From the NCBI GenBank assembly GCA_018401015.1, contig JAGYLP010000006.1:1-64000 (forward strand): DNA of 64,000 bases, in the 5' to 3' direction. The DNA is from Bacteroidales bacterium. Its GTDB lineage: Bacteria > Bacteroidota > Bacteroidia > Bacteroidales > M50B96. Of this stretch, positions 43,002-51,782 are shown one piece after another (within the stretch, counting starts at the first letter, position 1; every line of letters starts with the position of its first letter). A program made the position numbers and the translations under genes. The notes beneath the pieces were generated by a model. It worked only from the letters and a program-made list of their open reading frames with translations. It was not told where the DNA came from and did no database searches.

Positions 43002-43865
43002 TTATCCTTTTAAACTCTTTTTAGCATCGTACTTAACCAACATATCGATGAGAGAAATGGAAGAATCTTCCATCTTGTTAACGATACTATCTACTTTGGA
43101 AACGATTAAGTTATAGAAGATTTGAAGGATGATTGCTACGATAAGACCCGATACCGTGGTGATAAGTGCAACTTTAATACCTCCTGCTACGAGCGACGGG
43201 CTAATATCGCCGGCTGCTTCGATAGCGTCGAATGCTCCAATCATACCAATTACCGTTCCCATGAATCCGAGCATAGGTGCAAGAGCGATAAACAGCGAAA
43301 TCCAGGTAATTCCTTTTTCGAGCAAGCCCATTTGAACACTACCATAAGCAATAACCGATTTCTCGACTACTTCGATTCCTTCGTTGGAACGATCGAGACC
43401 TTGGTAGAAGATACTGGCGATTGGACCACGAGTATTGCGACAAACTTCTTTAGCCGCTTCAATTCCACCTGAATTCAACGCTTCTTCAACATCGCTCAAT
43501 AATTTGTCGGTGTTAGTAGAGGCTAAACTCAGATAAATAATACGTTCGATAGCAATGGCTAAACCGAGGATCAAAGCTATCAGTACCACACCCATAAATC
43601 CGGCACCTCCTTCGATGAACTTGGTTTTTAATTGCTGGTGTAACGACTTCGGAGCTTCGGGAGCTTCTTCGGTTTCTGCAGCTAACTCGGCAGCTTCTTC
43701 AGCAGGTTCTTCGGCAACCTGAGCGGTTGAGTCGGTGGTCATTTCAGCCTGCTCAGTTTGTTCTGTTTGTAAGGCAGCATCCTCTTCTACTTGTGCGTAA
43801 ACCGTTTGACTCACGTTCAAAAACAGGAGGCTTAATACAGCGATGATGGCAAATAGCTTCTTCAT
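43002..43865 (-). CDS. exbB: MotA/TolQ/ExbB proton channel family protein
   Basis: A 287-residue ExbB-type protein. It begins with a signal-like hydrophobic stretch (ending QTVYAQ), then about 60 Glu/Ala-rich residues, then three further membrane helices (near 95-112, 185-205 and 225-250) with the conserved LGFMGTVIGMIGAF and a GGIKVALITTVSGLIVAI segment. With ExbD it forms the proton-driven motor that powers TonB. The long acidic periplasmic extension is seen in some Bacteroidota ExbB proteins. First gene of the operon exbB, membrane protein, exbD, exbD; tRNA-Ser lies just upstream. Confidence 0.9.
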   Translation of the reverse strand: MKKLFAIIAVLSLLFLNVSQTVYAQVEEDAALQTEQTEQAEMTTDSTAQVAEEPAEEAAELAAETEEAPEAPKSLHQQLKTKFIEGGAGFMGVVLIALILGLAIAIERIIYLSLASTNTDKLLSDVEEALNSGGIEAAKEVCRNTRGPIASIFYQGLDRSNEGIEVVEKSVIAYGSVQMGLLEKGITWISLFIALAPMLGFMGTVIGMIGAFDAIEAAGDISPSLVAGGIKVALITTVSGLIVAIILQIFYNLIVSKVDSIVNKMEDSSISLIDMLVKYDAKKSLKG

Positions 43866-43909
43866 GATTTTTTGAATTGATTTAATAAAAATTGCTAGTT
43901 AAAAATCTC

Positions 43910-44001
<92 letters not shown>

Positions 44002-44122
44002 TTCAATATTTTAGCTCGTAAAAGAACGAAATTTTTGAGTTCACCAAAGTATAAAAAAGAAGCATAACTAAAAATTAATTTTCGTGCTTAAATCATGATG
44101 TATAACAGGCGGAAAGGATAAT

Positions 44123-45256
44123 TTAATCAGCCTGTTCCGCAAGTAAACTCTCCATAATTTCATTAAACTTCAACGCACTTTCATCCCACTTGAATCGCTC
44201 CTTTTGATCATCGCCCGCCTCAATCAACTTCTCTACTAAACTCGTATCGTCGTACAAACGAATCATTGCCGCTATTATTTCATCCACCCGACTAGGATCT
44301 ACCTGCAAGGCTGCCGCACCGGCTACCTCGGGTAAACTGGTAACCTTACTGGTTATTATGGGTATCCGAGCCTGCATAGCTTCCAGCACTGGCATACCAA
44401 AACCTTCAAAATAGGGAACATATACCAGCGCAAAGGCAGCTCCGTAGTAATTTGCCAATGCTTCGCGCGATAAGCGACCGGTGAAATGGATGTCCTTCTC
44501 GTATCGTTCGGACACCGACATAGTCCCGGTTCCCTTTCGAAACATGGGAGCTCCAGCCAAAACCAACTGAAAATCGGAACCGGTTCGATTCTTAAATCCT
44601 TCGAACGCTTGTATTAAATTCGGAATGTTTTTACGCGGATGAACCGACCCAACGTATAAAAAATAAGGCTTCCCTCCGGTATGCAACGCCCGCCAATCGC
44701 TTGCCTCCTCCGGGCCAAGGGGGCGTATCCATTGAAAAGCTCCATTGTAAATCACATCGATCAAAGCCGGATCGAGGTGATAGCTGGAGGCAATATCCTG
44801 CCGCGAGTAATCTGAAACAGTTACCAACCTATTTGCCTTTTGGGCAAATCGTGGAAAAAAATAATTGTAGTACCGGGCATAAGCCCAAGGTAAATCCTCC
44901 GGACGATGATGGAAGTTAATATCGTGTATCACCGCTAGCTGTTTACCTGAATAGGGCAATGCGAGATTCCCGTCGGGGCTGATAAAAAGATGTACCGACA
45001 ATTTTTTGAGCAAGCGAGGCAAAGCCCACTGAAACCAATAAACGTAAAGGAGCGGGTGACGAGTGGGGGGAGTAAGCACAAGCGGGTGAATATTGGGCAG
45101 ATCATAAAACGAAGGATGTGGTTCCCGGTCGAAAATGAAATAGAAATCATCCTGAGGCCTTAAAGCTGCAACTCGAAGAAAAATTTGCTCGGTAAAATTT
45201 CCGATTCCCTCCAATCGGTCTTTCAACAATAAGCGAACATTTACCGCAATCTTCAT
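44123..45256 (-). CDS. Glycosyltransferase family 4-like
   Basis: A 377-residue GT-B fold glycosyltransferase. It has SPDGNLALPYSGKQLAVIHDINF and the second domain with YFLYVGSVHPRKNIPNLIQAFEGF, then PYFEGFGMPVLEAMQ, the nucleotide-sugar motif E-x7-E of group 1/GT4. It is cytoplasmic and probably adds a sugar to a surface glycan. The divergent neighbour encodes a flippase, so a small glycan locus is likely. Donor and acceptor are unknown. Confidence 0.9.
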   Translation of the reverse strand: MKIAVNVRLLLKDRLEGIGNFTEQIFLRVAALRPQDDFYFIFDREPHPSFYDLPNIHPLVLTPPTRHPLLYVYWFQWALPRLLKKLSVHLFISPDGNLALPYSGKQLAVIHDINFHHRPEDLPWAYARYYNYFFPRFAQKANRLVTVSDYSRQDIASSYHLDPALIDVIYNGAFQWIRPLGPEEASDWRALHTGGKPYFLYVGSVHPRKNIPNLIQAFEGFKNRTGSDFQLVLAGAPMFRKGTGTMSVSERYEKDIHFTGRLSREALANYYGAAFALVYVPYFEGFGMPVLEAMQARIPIITSKVTSLPEVAGAAALQVDPSRVDEIIAAMIRLYDDTSLVEKLIEAGDDQKERFKWDESALKFNEIMESLLAEQAD

Positions 45257-45430
45257 TTATAAGGTATCAATTAAAATTTCATCTTCGCAACCAAATCCAG
45301 CTGTCATTCATCTTGTGTGTATTGTAATGATCCGGCCAAATCGCTTCAAAAATAGCGATTATTCGTTCGGTGTCCTTGCAATAAGCCAGGAATCGAGGCA
45401 ATTTAAACAAACCTGAAAAAGAGTTTTGCA

Positions 45431-46873
45431 TTGAAGAAGAAGTTCATCACCAATTTGGCCCTGCTCTTATTTCTGAACCTCCTGATTAAACCTTTTTGGA
45501 TTTTCGGAATCGATCTCGAGGTCCAAAACCGGGTAGGAGCCAACGACTATGGTTTGTATATTTCCCTTTTCAATTTTTCTTTACTGCTAAACGTAATCCT
45601 CGATTTAGGAATCACAAACTACAACAACCGGAAAATATCACAAAATCATAGCCTGATTTCCAAGTATTTTTCGAGCATCGTAGCCATTAAATTTTTACTT
45701 GCTTTTGCCTACGCTGCAGTGAGCTTTGGCTTAGCCTTCCTGATTGGTTATGATACAATTCAGCTTCATCTCTTGAGTTTCCTGGTGGGAAACCAATTCC
45801 TCATCTCGTTCACCCTTTATTTGCGCTCGAACATTAGCGGTTTGCAATTATTTCGGACCGACAGTTTATTATCAGTACTCGATAAGAGCCTCATGCTCAT
45901 CCTAATGGGCATTTTACTTTATGGAAATGTGAGCGACAAGCCCTTTGATATCCATTGGTTTGTGTACGCTCAAACAGCTGCTTATGCCGCCACCTTCCTC
46001 GTTGTGCTATTGATCGTTAGTGTGAAAGGACGAGTTTTTCACCTACGTTTCGACCGTAAACTCATGCAAAAGGTTCTTTTGGAGAGTTGGCCATATGCCC
46101 TCTTGGTTTTACTAATGGCATCCTATCAATGGATTGGGATGGTGATGCTGGAGCGGATGTTGGATAATGGAAAAACCGAAGCAGGTATTTATGCTCAAGG
46201 TAATCGCCTGCTCGAAGCGGTTTCACAGTTCGGGTTTTTATTCGCAGCCTTGCTGCTACCCATGTTTAGCAAAATGATTCAGAAAAAAGAATCAATTCAC
46301 GAACTCCTGCGTTTGTCAAGCCTTCTCCTTCTAGTTCCGGCAATTTTACTGGCCATTACCGGAATTTGCTTCGACGAAGAAATCATGCTTGCTCTTTACC
46401 ACGAAATTCATCCGGGAACAACAATCATTTTCACCTTGCTCATGAATAGCTTTTTGGGCATTGGGTTAGTTTATGTTTTTGGAAGCCTGCTCACCGCAAA
46501 TGGAAGCTTGAAAAACCTCAGTAAAATCGCTTTTGTCGGATTAGTAATCAATGTAGGTTTAAACCTCTGGCTCATTCCACAATACCAGGCAGTAGGAATG
46601 GCGATTGCCAGTTTGTGCACTCAACTGGTCATGGGATTTTTGCACGTTTGGCTTGCCAAAAAAACCTTCCTGTTGAAAACCGATTACAAAACCCTTATCC
46701 GACTAAGTTTATTCTTTGCCATCCTCCTGATTTTGGCTCCCATTTCAAAAACAATTTCTTCTTATTGGCTAGTTAACTTGGTTCTCCTTTTAATAGGAGG
46801 CTTATTCATCGCCTTCTTCCTCCGGCTTTTTAGTTTGAAAGCCCTATTCCAAATCCTTCGCGGAAACGAATAA
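45431..46873 (+). CDS. Polysaccharide/oligosaccharide flippase (MATE/Wzx-like)
   Basis: A 480-residue integral membrane protein with roughly 12-14 helices. Wzx/PST-like features are the opening FWIFGIDLEVQNRVGANDYGLY and the repeat-like helices throughout. These proteins move undecaprenyl-linked sugars across the inner membrane. The start is TTG at 45431 because no ATG fits. It is divergent from the glycosyltransferase gene, and the two probably serve the same glycan. It precedes purD with no clear functional link. Confidence 0.85.
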   Translation: MKKKFITNLALLLFLNLLIKPFWIFGIDLEVQNRVGANDYGLYISLFNFSLLLNVILDLGITNYNNRKISQNHSLISKYFSSIVAIKFLLAFAYAAVSFGLAFLIGYDTIQLHLLSFLVGNQFLISFTLYLRSNISGLQLFRTDSLLSVLDKSLMLILMGILLYGNVSDKPFDIHWFVYAQTAAYAATFLVVLLIVSVKGRVFHLRFDRKLMQKVLLESWPYALLVLLMASYQWIGMVMLERMLDNGKTEAGIYAQGNRLLEAVSQFGFLFAALLLPMFSKMIQKKESIHELLRLSSLLLLVPAILLAITGICFDEEIMLALYHEIHPGTTIIFTLLMNSFLGIGLVYVFGSLLTANGSLKNLSKIAFVGLVINVGLNLWLIPQYQAVGMAIASLCTQLVMGFLHVWLAKKTFLLKTDYKTLIRLSLFFAILLILAPISKTISSYWLVNLVLLLIGGLFIAFFLRLFSLKALFQILRGNE

Positions 46874-47000
46874 GCATACTTCCGTCTTTTAATTGTCGCT
46901 CAACTTCTTTACTTTCGTCAGGTTTCAGGCTGACACGAAATTACAGCAACAAAGCCTTCAGAATCAGCCTATAGTAGCACAATTACAAATAGTTTTTATC

Positions 47001-48293
47001 ATGAATGTTTTAATTTTGGGCTCCGGTGGACGAGAGCATGCGCTCAGCTGGAAAATTGCTCAATCGCCTCTTTGCAAATCGATTTATGTAGCACCAGGCA
47101 ATCCGGGCACTGCAGAGTTTGCTCAAAATCAAAACCTCGACGTAAACGATTTCGAAGCTATCGCTCAATTCGTTGTCTCGAAACAAATCGACTTGCTTAT
47201 CGTTGGGCCTGAAGACCCGCTCGTACACGGATTAGTGGATTTCCTCAAAGAAAATCCCGATACTGCCTCGCTTAGAACAATCGGCCCCACCCGAGCGGGA
47301 GCCATGTTGGAAGGAAGTAAAGATTTTGCCAAACAATTCATGAAGGAAGAAGGCATTCCAACTGCTGCCTACCTATCGGTGACTCAAAGCAATTTGAACG
47401 AGGGCTTAGCTTTCCTGCAGCAACTTAACGCTCCTTATGTCCTTAAAGCCGATGGCCTTGCAGCCGGAAAAGGAGTGCTGATTCTGGATAAGCTCGAAGA
47501 AGCAGAGGAGGCATTGAAAGAAATGCTCGACGGCAAGTTCGGAGCAGCCAGTAAAACAGTTGTTGTAGAGGAGTTTTTAGACGGAATTGAATGCTCTGTC
47601 TTTGTCCTTACCGATGGAAAGTCCTACCTCATGCTTCCCGAAGCAAAGGATTACAAACGAATTGGTGAAGGCGATACCGGATTAAATACCGGAGGCATGG
47701 GAGCAATCTCCCCCGTTCCTTTTGCAACCCCTGATTTTCTGAAGCGAGTCGAAAAAGAGATCGTTGCTCCCACGCTCAAAGGGCTGAAAAGCAGACGAAT
47801 TGATTATCGGGGATTTATCTTTTTCGGGCTCATGAAAGTGGGCGAACAACCCTATGTAATTGAATACAATGTTCGAATGGGCGACCCGGAGACCGAAGCT
47901 GTTCTGCCCCGTATAGAATCGGATTTACTAAAACATCTGCTAGCCTGCTCCGAGCAATCACTTGAAAATGAATCCCTTCGAATTGATATGCGTACTTGCG
48001 CTACCCTCATGATAGTCTCTGGAGGTTATCCCGGTTCGTATGAAAAAGGAAAAGGAATTTTACTTCCCTTTACCCCCCAATACAGTGTGTTGTTTCACGC
48101 CGGAACAGGAGTCGATGCGGGCAAACTGGTAACAAAAGGCGGAAGAGTCATTGCTGTCAGTTCATTAGCCGATGATTTGCCTGCGGCGTTGAAAGCATCC
48201 TATCGGCTGGCACAGGAAGTTCAATTCGAAGGAAAGTATTTCCGAAACGACATTGGTCAAGACTTGCTCCATGAGGATGAAAACAGATCTTAG
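47001..48293 (+). CDS. purD: Phosphoribosylamine-glycine ligase
   Basis: Makes GAR from phosphoribosylamine, glycine and ATP, the second step of purine synthesis. About 430 residues, an ATP-grasp enzyme. Signatures are MNVLILGSGGREHALSWK, VLKADGLAAGKGVLI, TGGMGAISPVPF and EYNVRMGDPETEAVLPR. The ORF-track start (36 codons upstream, TTG) adds a non-homologous leader, so the ATG at 47001 was chosen. A weak TACTTTCG box lies near 46910. It is followed closely by a membrane protein gene. Confidence 0.96.
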   Translation: MNVLILGSGGREHALSWKIAQSPLCKSIYVAPGNPGTAEFAQNQNLDVNDFEAIAQFVVSKQIDLLIVGPEDPLVHGLVDFLKENPDTASLRTIGPTRAGAMLEGSKDFAKQFMKEEGIPTAAYLSVTQSNLNEGLAFLQQLNAPYVLKADGLAAGKGVLILDKLEEAEEALKEMLDGKFGAASKTVVVEEFLDGIECSVFVLTDGKSYLMLPEAKDYKRIGEGDTGLNTGGMGAISPVPFATPDFLKRVEKEIVAPTLKGLKSRRIDYRGFIFFGLMKVGEQPYVIEYNVRMGDPETEAVLPRIESDLLKHLLACSEQSLENESLRIDMRTCATLMIVSGGYPGSYEKGKGILLPFTPQYSVLFHAGTGVDAGKLVTKGGRVIAVSSLADDLPAALKASYRLAQEVQFEGKYFRNDIGQDLLHEDENRS

Positions 48294-48306
48294 AAAGTAA
48301 TCCATT

Positions 48307-49317
48307 ATGCTGCTCAATTTTTTAAAAGGAAACTCATTGTTTCATCTGCTTTTGGTTCCGCTCTTGGCAATCGTGTTATGGTTGCCGGGTGGTTTTGCCG
48401 AAAGCCGTGTCCTATTTCCTTTCGAAGAAATTAGCCCCATGCCTTTGTACGGCTTACTATCGACCATTTTGGGAACATCCTTGTTGCTTCAAACCGGCAG
48501 TGGTGTCGTCATTTTATTACTTACGGCTTTAATCCTGACACGTATTAATAAACAGTATGTTTTAATAGAAACCCGTTCTTATTACTTAGCCCTACTGCTA
48601 ATTTTAATCGTTTCGGGTTACACTCCCTTCAATCGATTACATCCTTCGCTTATTGGGAGCTTCTTTATGAGCTTAGCCTTGTTTCGGGTTTTTCAGGCCT
48701 ATTCCACCGATCGGATAACCACCTACTTTTTCGATGCTGCCTTTTTAATCGGATTAGGCTCCTTGTTCTATTTCCCCTTAATCTACCTGGGACCCTTTCT
48801 GTGGATAAGCCATTTCATTATCCGACCCGTGCAATTACGAGAATGGCTTCAAGTGGCGGTCGGATTAATCTTACCCTATTTACTAGCCTTTGCAATTGCC
48901 TACTTAATCGATCAAAACGATGCGCTCATCCTAGCTATTAGGCAGAATCATCAACTTACAATCGGCTTACCGGTAATTCGTTTAATGCCCATTTTGTACT
49001 ACACTATCCTGGCAATTATGATTGTACCAGCTAGCATTAAAATGATAGGCCAATTAAACCATAAAAAAGTAAGCGCTCGAAAATACCTGCACGTGCTTTT
49101 TTGGCTGGCTGCCTCTAGCATCGTTTTAAGTATATTTTCGAGCGCCGTTTCGTTTACGCTTATCCCGGTTCTGGCAATTCCCCTGTCTTTTTTGCTCACG
49201 AATTACTTCATCAGCATCAAAAATCTTTTTTGGGGGAACATGATCCTGATGATCCTTATTTTGCTAACCATAGGGATTCATCTGGAGCATTATTTACTAC
49301 CCCGAAATTTATGGTAA
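48307..49317 (+). CDS. DUF6427 family membrane protein
   Basis: A 336-residue membrane protein with about nine helices, resembling the DUF6427 family known from Bacteroidota next to purD. Typical features are MLLNFLKGNSLFHLLLVPLLAIVLW and PFNRLHPSLIGSFFMSLALFRVF. Function unknown. It begins 13 bases after purD and is probably co-transcribed. It ends seven bases from the convergent TolB-like gene. Confidence 0.8.
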   Translation: MLLNFLKGNSLFHLLLVPLLAIVLWLPGGFAESRVLFPFEEISPMPLYGLLSTILGTSLLLQTGSGVVILLLTALILTRINKQYVLIETRSYYLALLLILIVSGYTPFNRLHPSLIGSFFMSLALFRVFQAYSTDRITTYFFDAAFLIGLGSLFYFPLIYLGPFLWISHFIIRPVQLREWLQVAVGLILPYLLAFAIAYLIDQNDALILAIRQNHQLTIGLPVIRLMPILYYTILAIMIVPASIKMIGQLNHKKVSARKYLHVLFWLAASSIVLSIFSSAVSFTLIPVLAIPLSFLLTNYFISIKNLFWGNMILMILILLTIGIHLEHYLLPRNLW

Positions 49318-49324
49318 AATCCTA

Positions 49325-50431
49325 CTAATCTTGCCATTCTGCCAGGAAAAGGTTGGTATCGCGTGTTCCTCCATTATGGCGGTTACTCGAGAAAACGAGG
49401 TATTTGCCACTGTAAGAAAATACAGGAAACGCATCGAATATTGGATCGTAAGTTACACGCTCTAGTCCGGTACCATCGATGTTGATGATGTACAAATTGA
49501 ACTCAAACCCGCGTTCCGAAGCATGATTGGAGGAAAAGATTACTTTTTCGTCGGAAGGATGAAAGAAGGGACTCCAATTCGCATTTCCGAGATCGGTTAG
49601 CTGGCGTAAATCGCTCCCATCGGCATTACAGATATACAGTTCCATGTTGGTTGGCTTAACAAGACCCTCGGTGAGCAGTTGCTTGTATTCAGCAATTTCG
49701 GCGTCGGTTTTCGGACGGCTTGAACGGAAAATGAGTTTATCGCCACTGTTGGAAAAGAAGGCGCCACCATCGTAACCTAATTCAAAGGTGATTTGCTTCA
49801 CGTTGCTTCCGTCGATATCCATGGTGTAGAGTTCGAGATCGCCACTTCGGATGGAAGTGAACACAATTTTATCGCCTTTGGGGGAAACGGTTGCTTCGGC
49901 ATCGTAACCGGGCTCATTGGTAAGCTGGGAAACAATATTGCCTTTTAAATCGGCTACATAAATATCGAAACTGTCGTATATGGGCCAAACGTATTTTCCA
50001 TCTTCACGGGGAGCTGGCGAATGAGGGCAAGAAGCATCGTGCTCATGAGTGGAAGCATACAAAATGGTGGTATCGCCCGGCATAAAATAAGAACAAGTGG
50101 TTCGTCCGTCGCCGGTGCTAATTAATTCGGGCATACTATCGGGATGCTGCTCTTTCGCCCAATCCATCATGAAGATTTGATCGCAATGTGCTCCCCATTT
50201 TTCGTTGGTTGCTTGGAATACTAAGCGAGAATCGTCGAAACTCCAGTAAGCTTCGGCATTATCGCCGGCAAAGGTAAGCTGGCGCAAGGATTTAAAATGT
50301 TTTTCGCCCGGATAAATGAGGGAATCGACTGCCGACGATTCTTGCGTAGCAGGTTCTTCTTTGGGGGCTGCAGGCTGACAAGCTATGAATAAAAGGAGGA
50401 GGAAAATAAGACCTAAATAGGTTGTTTTCAT
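49325..50431 (-). CDS. TolB-like beta-propeller lipoprotein (PD40 repeats)
   Basis: A 368-residue protein. The lipoprotein signal ends LLLFIACQPAAPKEE. The mature part has WD40-like PD40 repeats with regularly spaced SPKGDKIVFTSIRSGDLELYTMDIDGS and FFHPSDEKVIFSSNHASERG, forming a six-bladed propeller. TolB-like proteins bind other envelope proteins or peptidases. No pal or tolR is adjacent, so a classical Tol role is not implied. Confidence 0.88.
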   Translation of the reverse strand: MKTTYLGLIFLLLLFIACQPAAPKEEPATQESSAVDSLIYPGEKHFKSLRQLTFAGDNAEAYWSFDDSRLVFQATNEKWGAHCDQIFMMDWAKEQHPDSMPELISTGDGRTTCSYFMPGDTTILYASTHEHDASCPHSPAPREDGKYVWPIYDSFDIYVADLKGNIVSQLTNEPGYDAEATVSPKGDKIVFTSIRSGDLELYTMDIDGSNVKQITFELGYDGGAFFSNSGDKLIFRSSRPKTDAEIAEYKQLLTEGLVKPTNMELYICNADGSDLRQLTDLGNANWSPFFHPSDEKVIFSSNHASERGFEFNLYIINIDGTGLERVTYDPIFDAFPVFSYSGKYLVFSSNRHNGGTRDTNLFLAEWQD

Positions 50432-50507
50432 GATGATAATGGGATTTAAAAAGTGTTAAGGTTTAAAAAGTGGTCAAAGAAAGATCAAAATTACCTAAAC
50501 TAAAAAC

Positions 50508-50515
50508 TACTTTTG
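50508..50515 (+). promoter_or_regulatory. Minus-7 box for the CoA-binding protein gene
   Basis: TACTTTTG, exact TAnnTTTG. It lies inside the longer ORF of the track, supporting the internal ATG at 50590 as the true start. Confidence 0.6.
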
Positions 50516-50589
50516 CGGTTCAGATTTTAGGAAAAATTAATAGCCACAGGCTCGGTGCTTTTGGCTACTCTTCTCGAAAACAAAAAGTT

Positions 50590-50955
50590 ATGCAAAACAA
50601 AAAAACGCTAATCATTGGAGCATCTCCTAAGCCTGAGCGCTATTCATACAAAGCGCACCGAATGCTTCAGTCGCACGGACACGATACTGTTTTAGTTGGA
50701 AGTCGCCCTGGTGAACTGGATGGTAAAACCATTCAAACCGGAGAGCCTAAGCTCGACGATATTCACACGGTTACGTTGTATGTAAATCCTCAGATTCAAG
50801 AGAAATATTATCCTTACATTTTAAACTTGAAGCCCCAAAGAGTCATTTTCAATCCGGGTACCGAGAACGATGCATTTTATCACCAATGTAATCAGGCAGG
50901 GATTGAAGCAATCGAAGCATGTACGCTGGTGCTTTTATCGACCAATCAGTTTTAA
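50590..50955 (+). CDS. CoA-binding protein
   Basis: A small Rossmann-fold CoA-binding domain protein of 121 residues from the ATG at 50590. It shows MQNKKTLIIGASPKPERYSYKAHRML and a second half with VIFNPGTEND. These single-domain proteins are widespread, with unknown cellular role. The start was chosen because the longer ORF contains a promoter box and a non-homologous leader. Confidence 0.9.
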   Translation: MQNKKTLIIGASPKPERYSYKAHRMLQSHGHDTVLVGSRPGELDGKTIQTGEPKLDDIHTVTLYVNPQIQEKYYPYILNLKPQRVIFNPGTENDAFYHQCNQAGIEAIEACTLVLLSTNQF

Positions 50956-50988
50956 TCGAAATCAATTTTTAATCAACTAAATACAATC

Positions 50989-51052
50989 GGGCAAAAGCAC
51001 GATGAAGCCATCACGGTGCGAAAGAACCGAGGCTTATCGGTAACGACTGCCC
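50989..51052 (+). ncRNA. Candidate structured RNA with kissing hairpins (5' leader of the OsmC gene)
   Basis: A closing helix GGGCA (50989-50993) / TGCCC (51048-51052) encloses two hairpins. The first is GCAC-GAT/ATC-(ACG)-GTGC with loop GAAGCC; the second is ACCGA/TCGGT with loop GGCTTA. The loops contain AAGCC and GGCTT, perfectly complementary over five bases, so a loop-loop kissing contact is possible, as in purine-type riboswitches. It ends 24 bases before the OsmC start. No named motif was recognised; chance folding cannot be excluded. Confidence 0.35.
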
Positions 51053-51076
51053 ACTGTTAATTCAAACACCAAACAA

Positions 51077-51493
51077 ATGAAAACAAGTGTATCAATCAAT
51101 TGGTTAGACAAAATGGCTTTCGAAGGGGAAGCCGATGGTCATAAATTTATTTTCGATGCAGATCCCCAGGTAGGAGGTGAAGGACGCGGATTTCGTCCCA
51201 AGCAATTCATGATGTATGCCTTAGCGGGCTGCACTGCCATGGATGTGATTTCTATTCTGAAAAAAATGCGGGTTGAAGTGGAAGCTTTTCACGTAGAGGT
51301 TGAATCGGAATTAACTGAAGAGCACCCCAAACATTACACCAGCGCTCATATCATTTTTACCTTTAAAGGAAAAGATTTACCAATGGATAAGCTGGAAAAA
51401 GCAGTTAACCTGTCGGAAGAACGTTATTGCGGAGTGAGTACCGTGTATAAAAAAGTGATGCCGGTTACTACCGAAATTCGCATCGAAGAATAA
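51077..51493 (+). CDS. OsmC family protein
   Basis: A 138-residue OsmC/Ohr-like protein. Members are thiol-dependent peroxidases of organic hydroperoxides or related small enzymes. Two cysteines are visible: MYALAGCTAMDVISIL and EERYCGVSTVYKKV, matching the usual Cys pair positions. It is cytoplasmic and preceded by a candidate structured leader RNA. No OhrR-like regulator is near. Confidence 0.9.
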   Translation: MKTSVSINWLDKMAFEGEADGHKFIFDADPQVGGEGRGFRPKQFMMYALAGCTAMDVISILKKMRVEVEAFHVEVESELTEEHPKHYTSAHIIFTFKGKDLPMDKLEKAVNLSEERYCGVSTVYKKVMPVTTEIRIEE

Positions 51494-51527
51494 TCACTTA
51501 AGGAGTTACAGGGCGGGAAAAATTTTA

Positions 51528-51535
51528 TATTTTTG
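51528..51535 (+). promoter_or_regulatory. Minus-7 box for tRNA-Val
   Basis: TATTTTTG, exact TAnnTTTG, 10 bases before the tRNA 5' end. Confidence 0.6.
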
Positions 51536-51545
51536 CGCCCACTTC

Positions 51546-51620
51546 GGGCATTTAACTCAGTTGGTTCAGAGTGTTACCTTGACAGGGTAGAAGTCACTGG
51601 TTCGAGTCCAGTAATGCCCA
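51546..51620 (+). tRNA. tRNA-Val (GAC)
   Basis: Cloverleaf with acceptor GGGCATT/AATGCCC, anticodon stem around TTGACAG (anticodon GAC), T-arm ACTGG-TTCGAGT-CCAGT, discriminator A. CCA not encoded. Confidence 0.93.
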
Positions 51621-51627
51621 CTTCCCG

Positions 51628-51656
51628 AAAAGCCGCTACTTACTAGCGGCTTTTTT
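51628..51656 (+). terminator. Terminator after tRNA-Val
   Basis: AAAGCCGCTA pairs with TAGCGGCTTT around a short loop and is followed by T residues. It begins eight bases past the tRNA. Confidence 0.85.
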
Positions 51657-51782
51657 CATCTAAATAAAACCTTTTCGTTAACAATGCTGAATCGTGGCTT
51701 GCATTCTGCTGCCGTTTTGCCCTCAAGCTCTTTGCTGATCTTCTAATTCGTATTTGCAAAGCTCGTCATGATGAAATAAATC

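Noticed and set aside
50989-51052. Cobalamin, TPP, SAM or hammerhead identity for the leader RNA
   Set aside because: Fragments such as GATGA, GAAA and GAACC recall parts of these motifs, but the order and conserved cores do not match, so it is left as an unnamed candidate.
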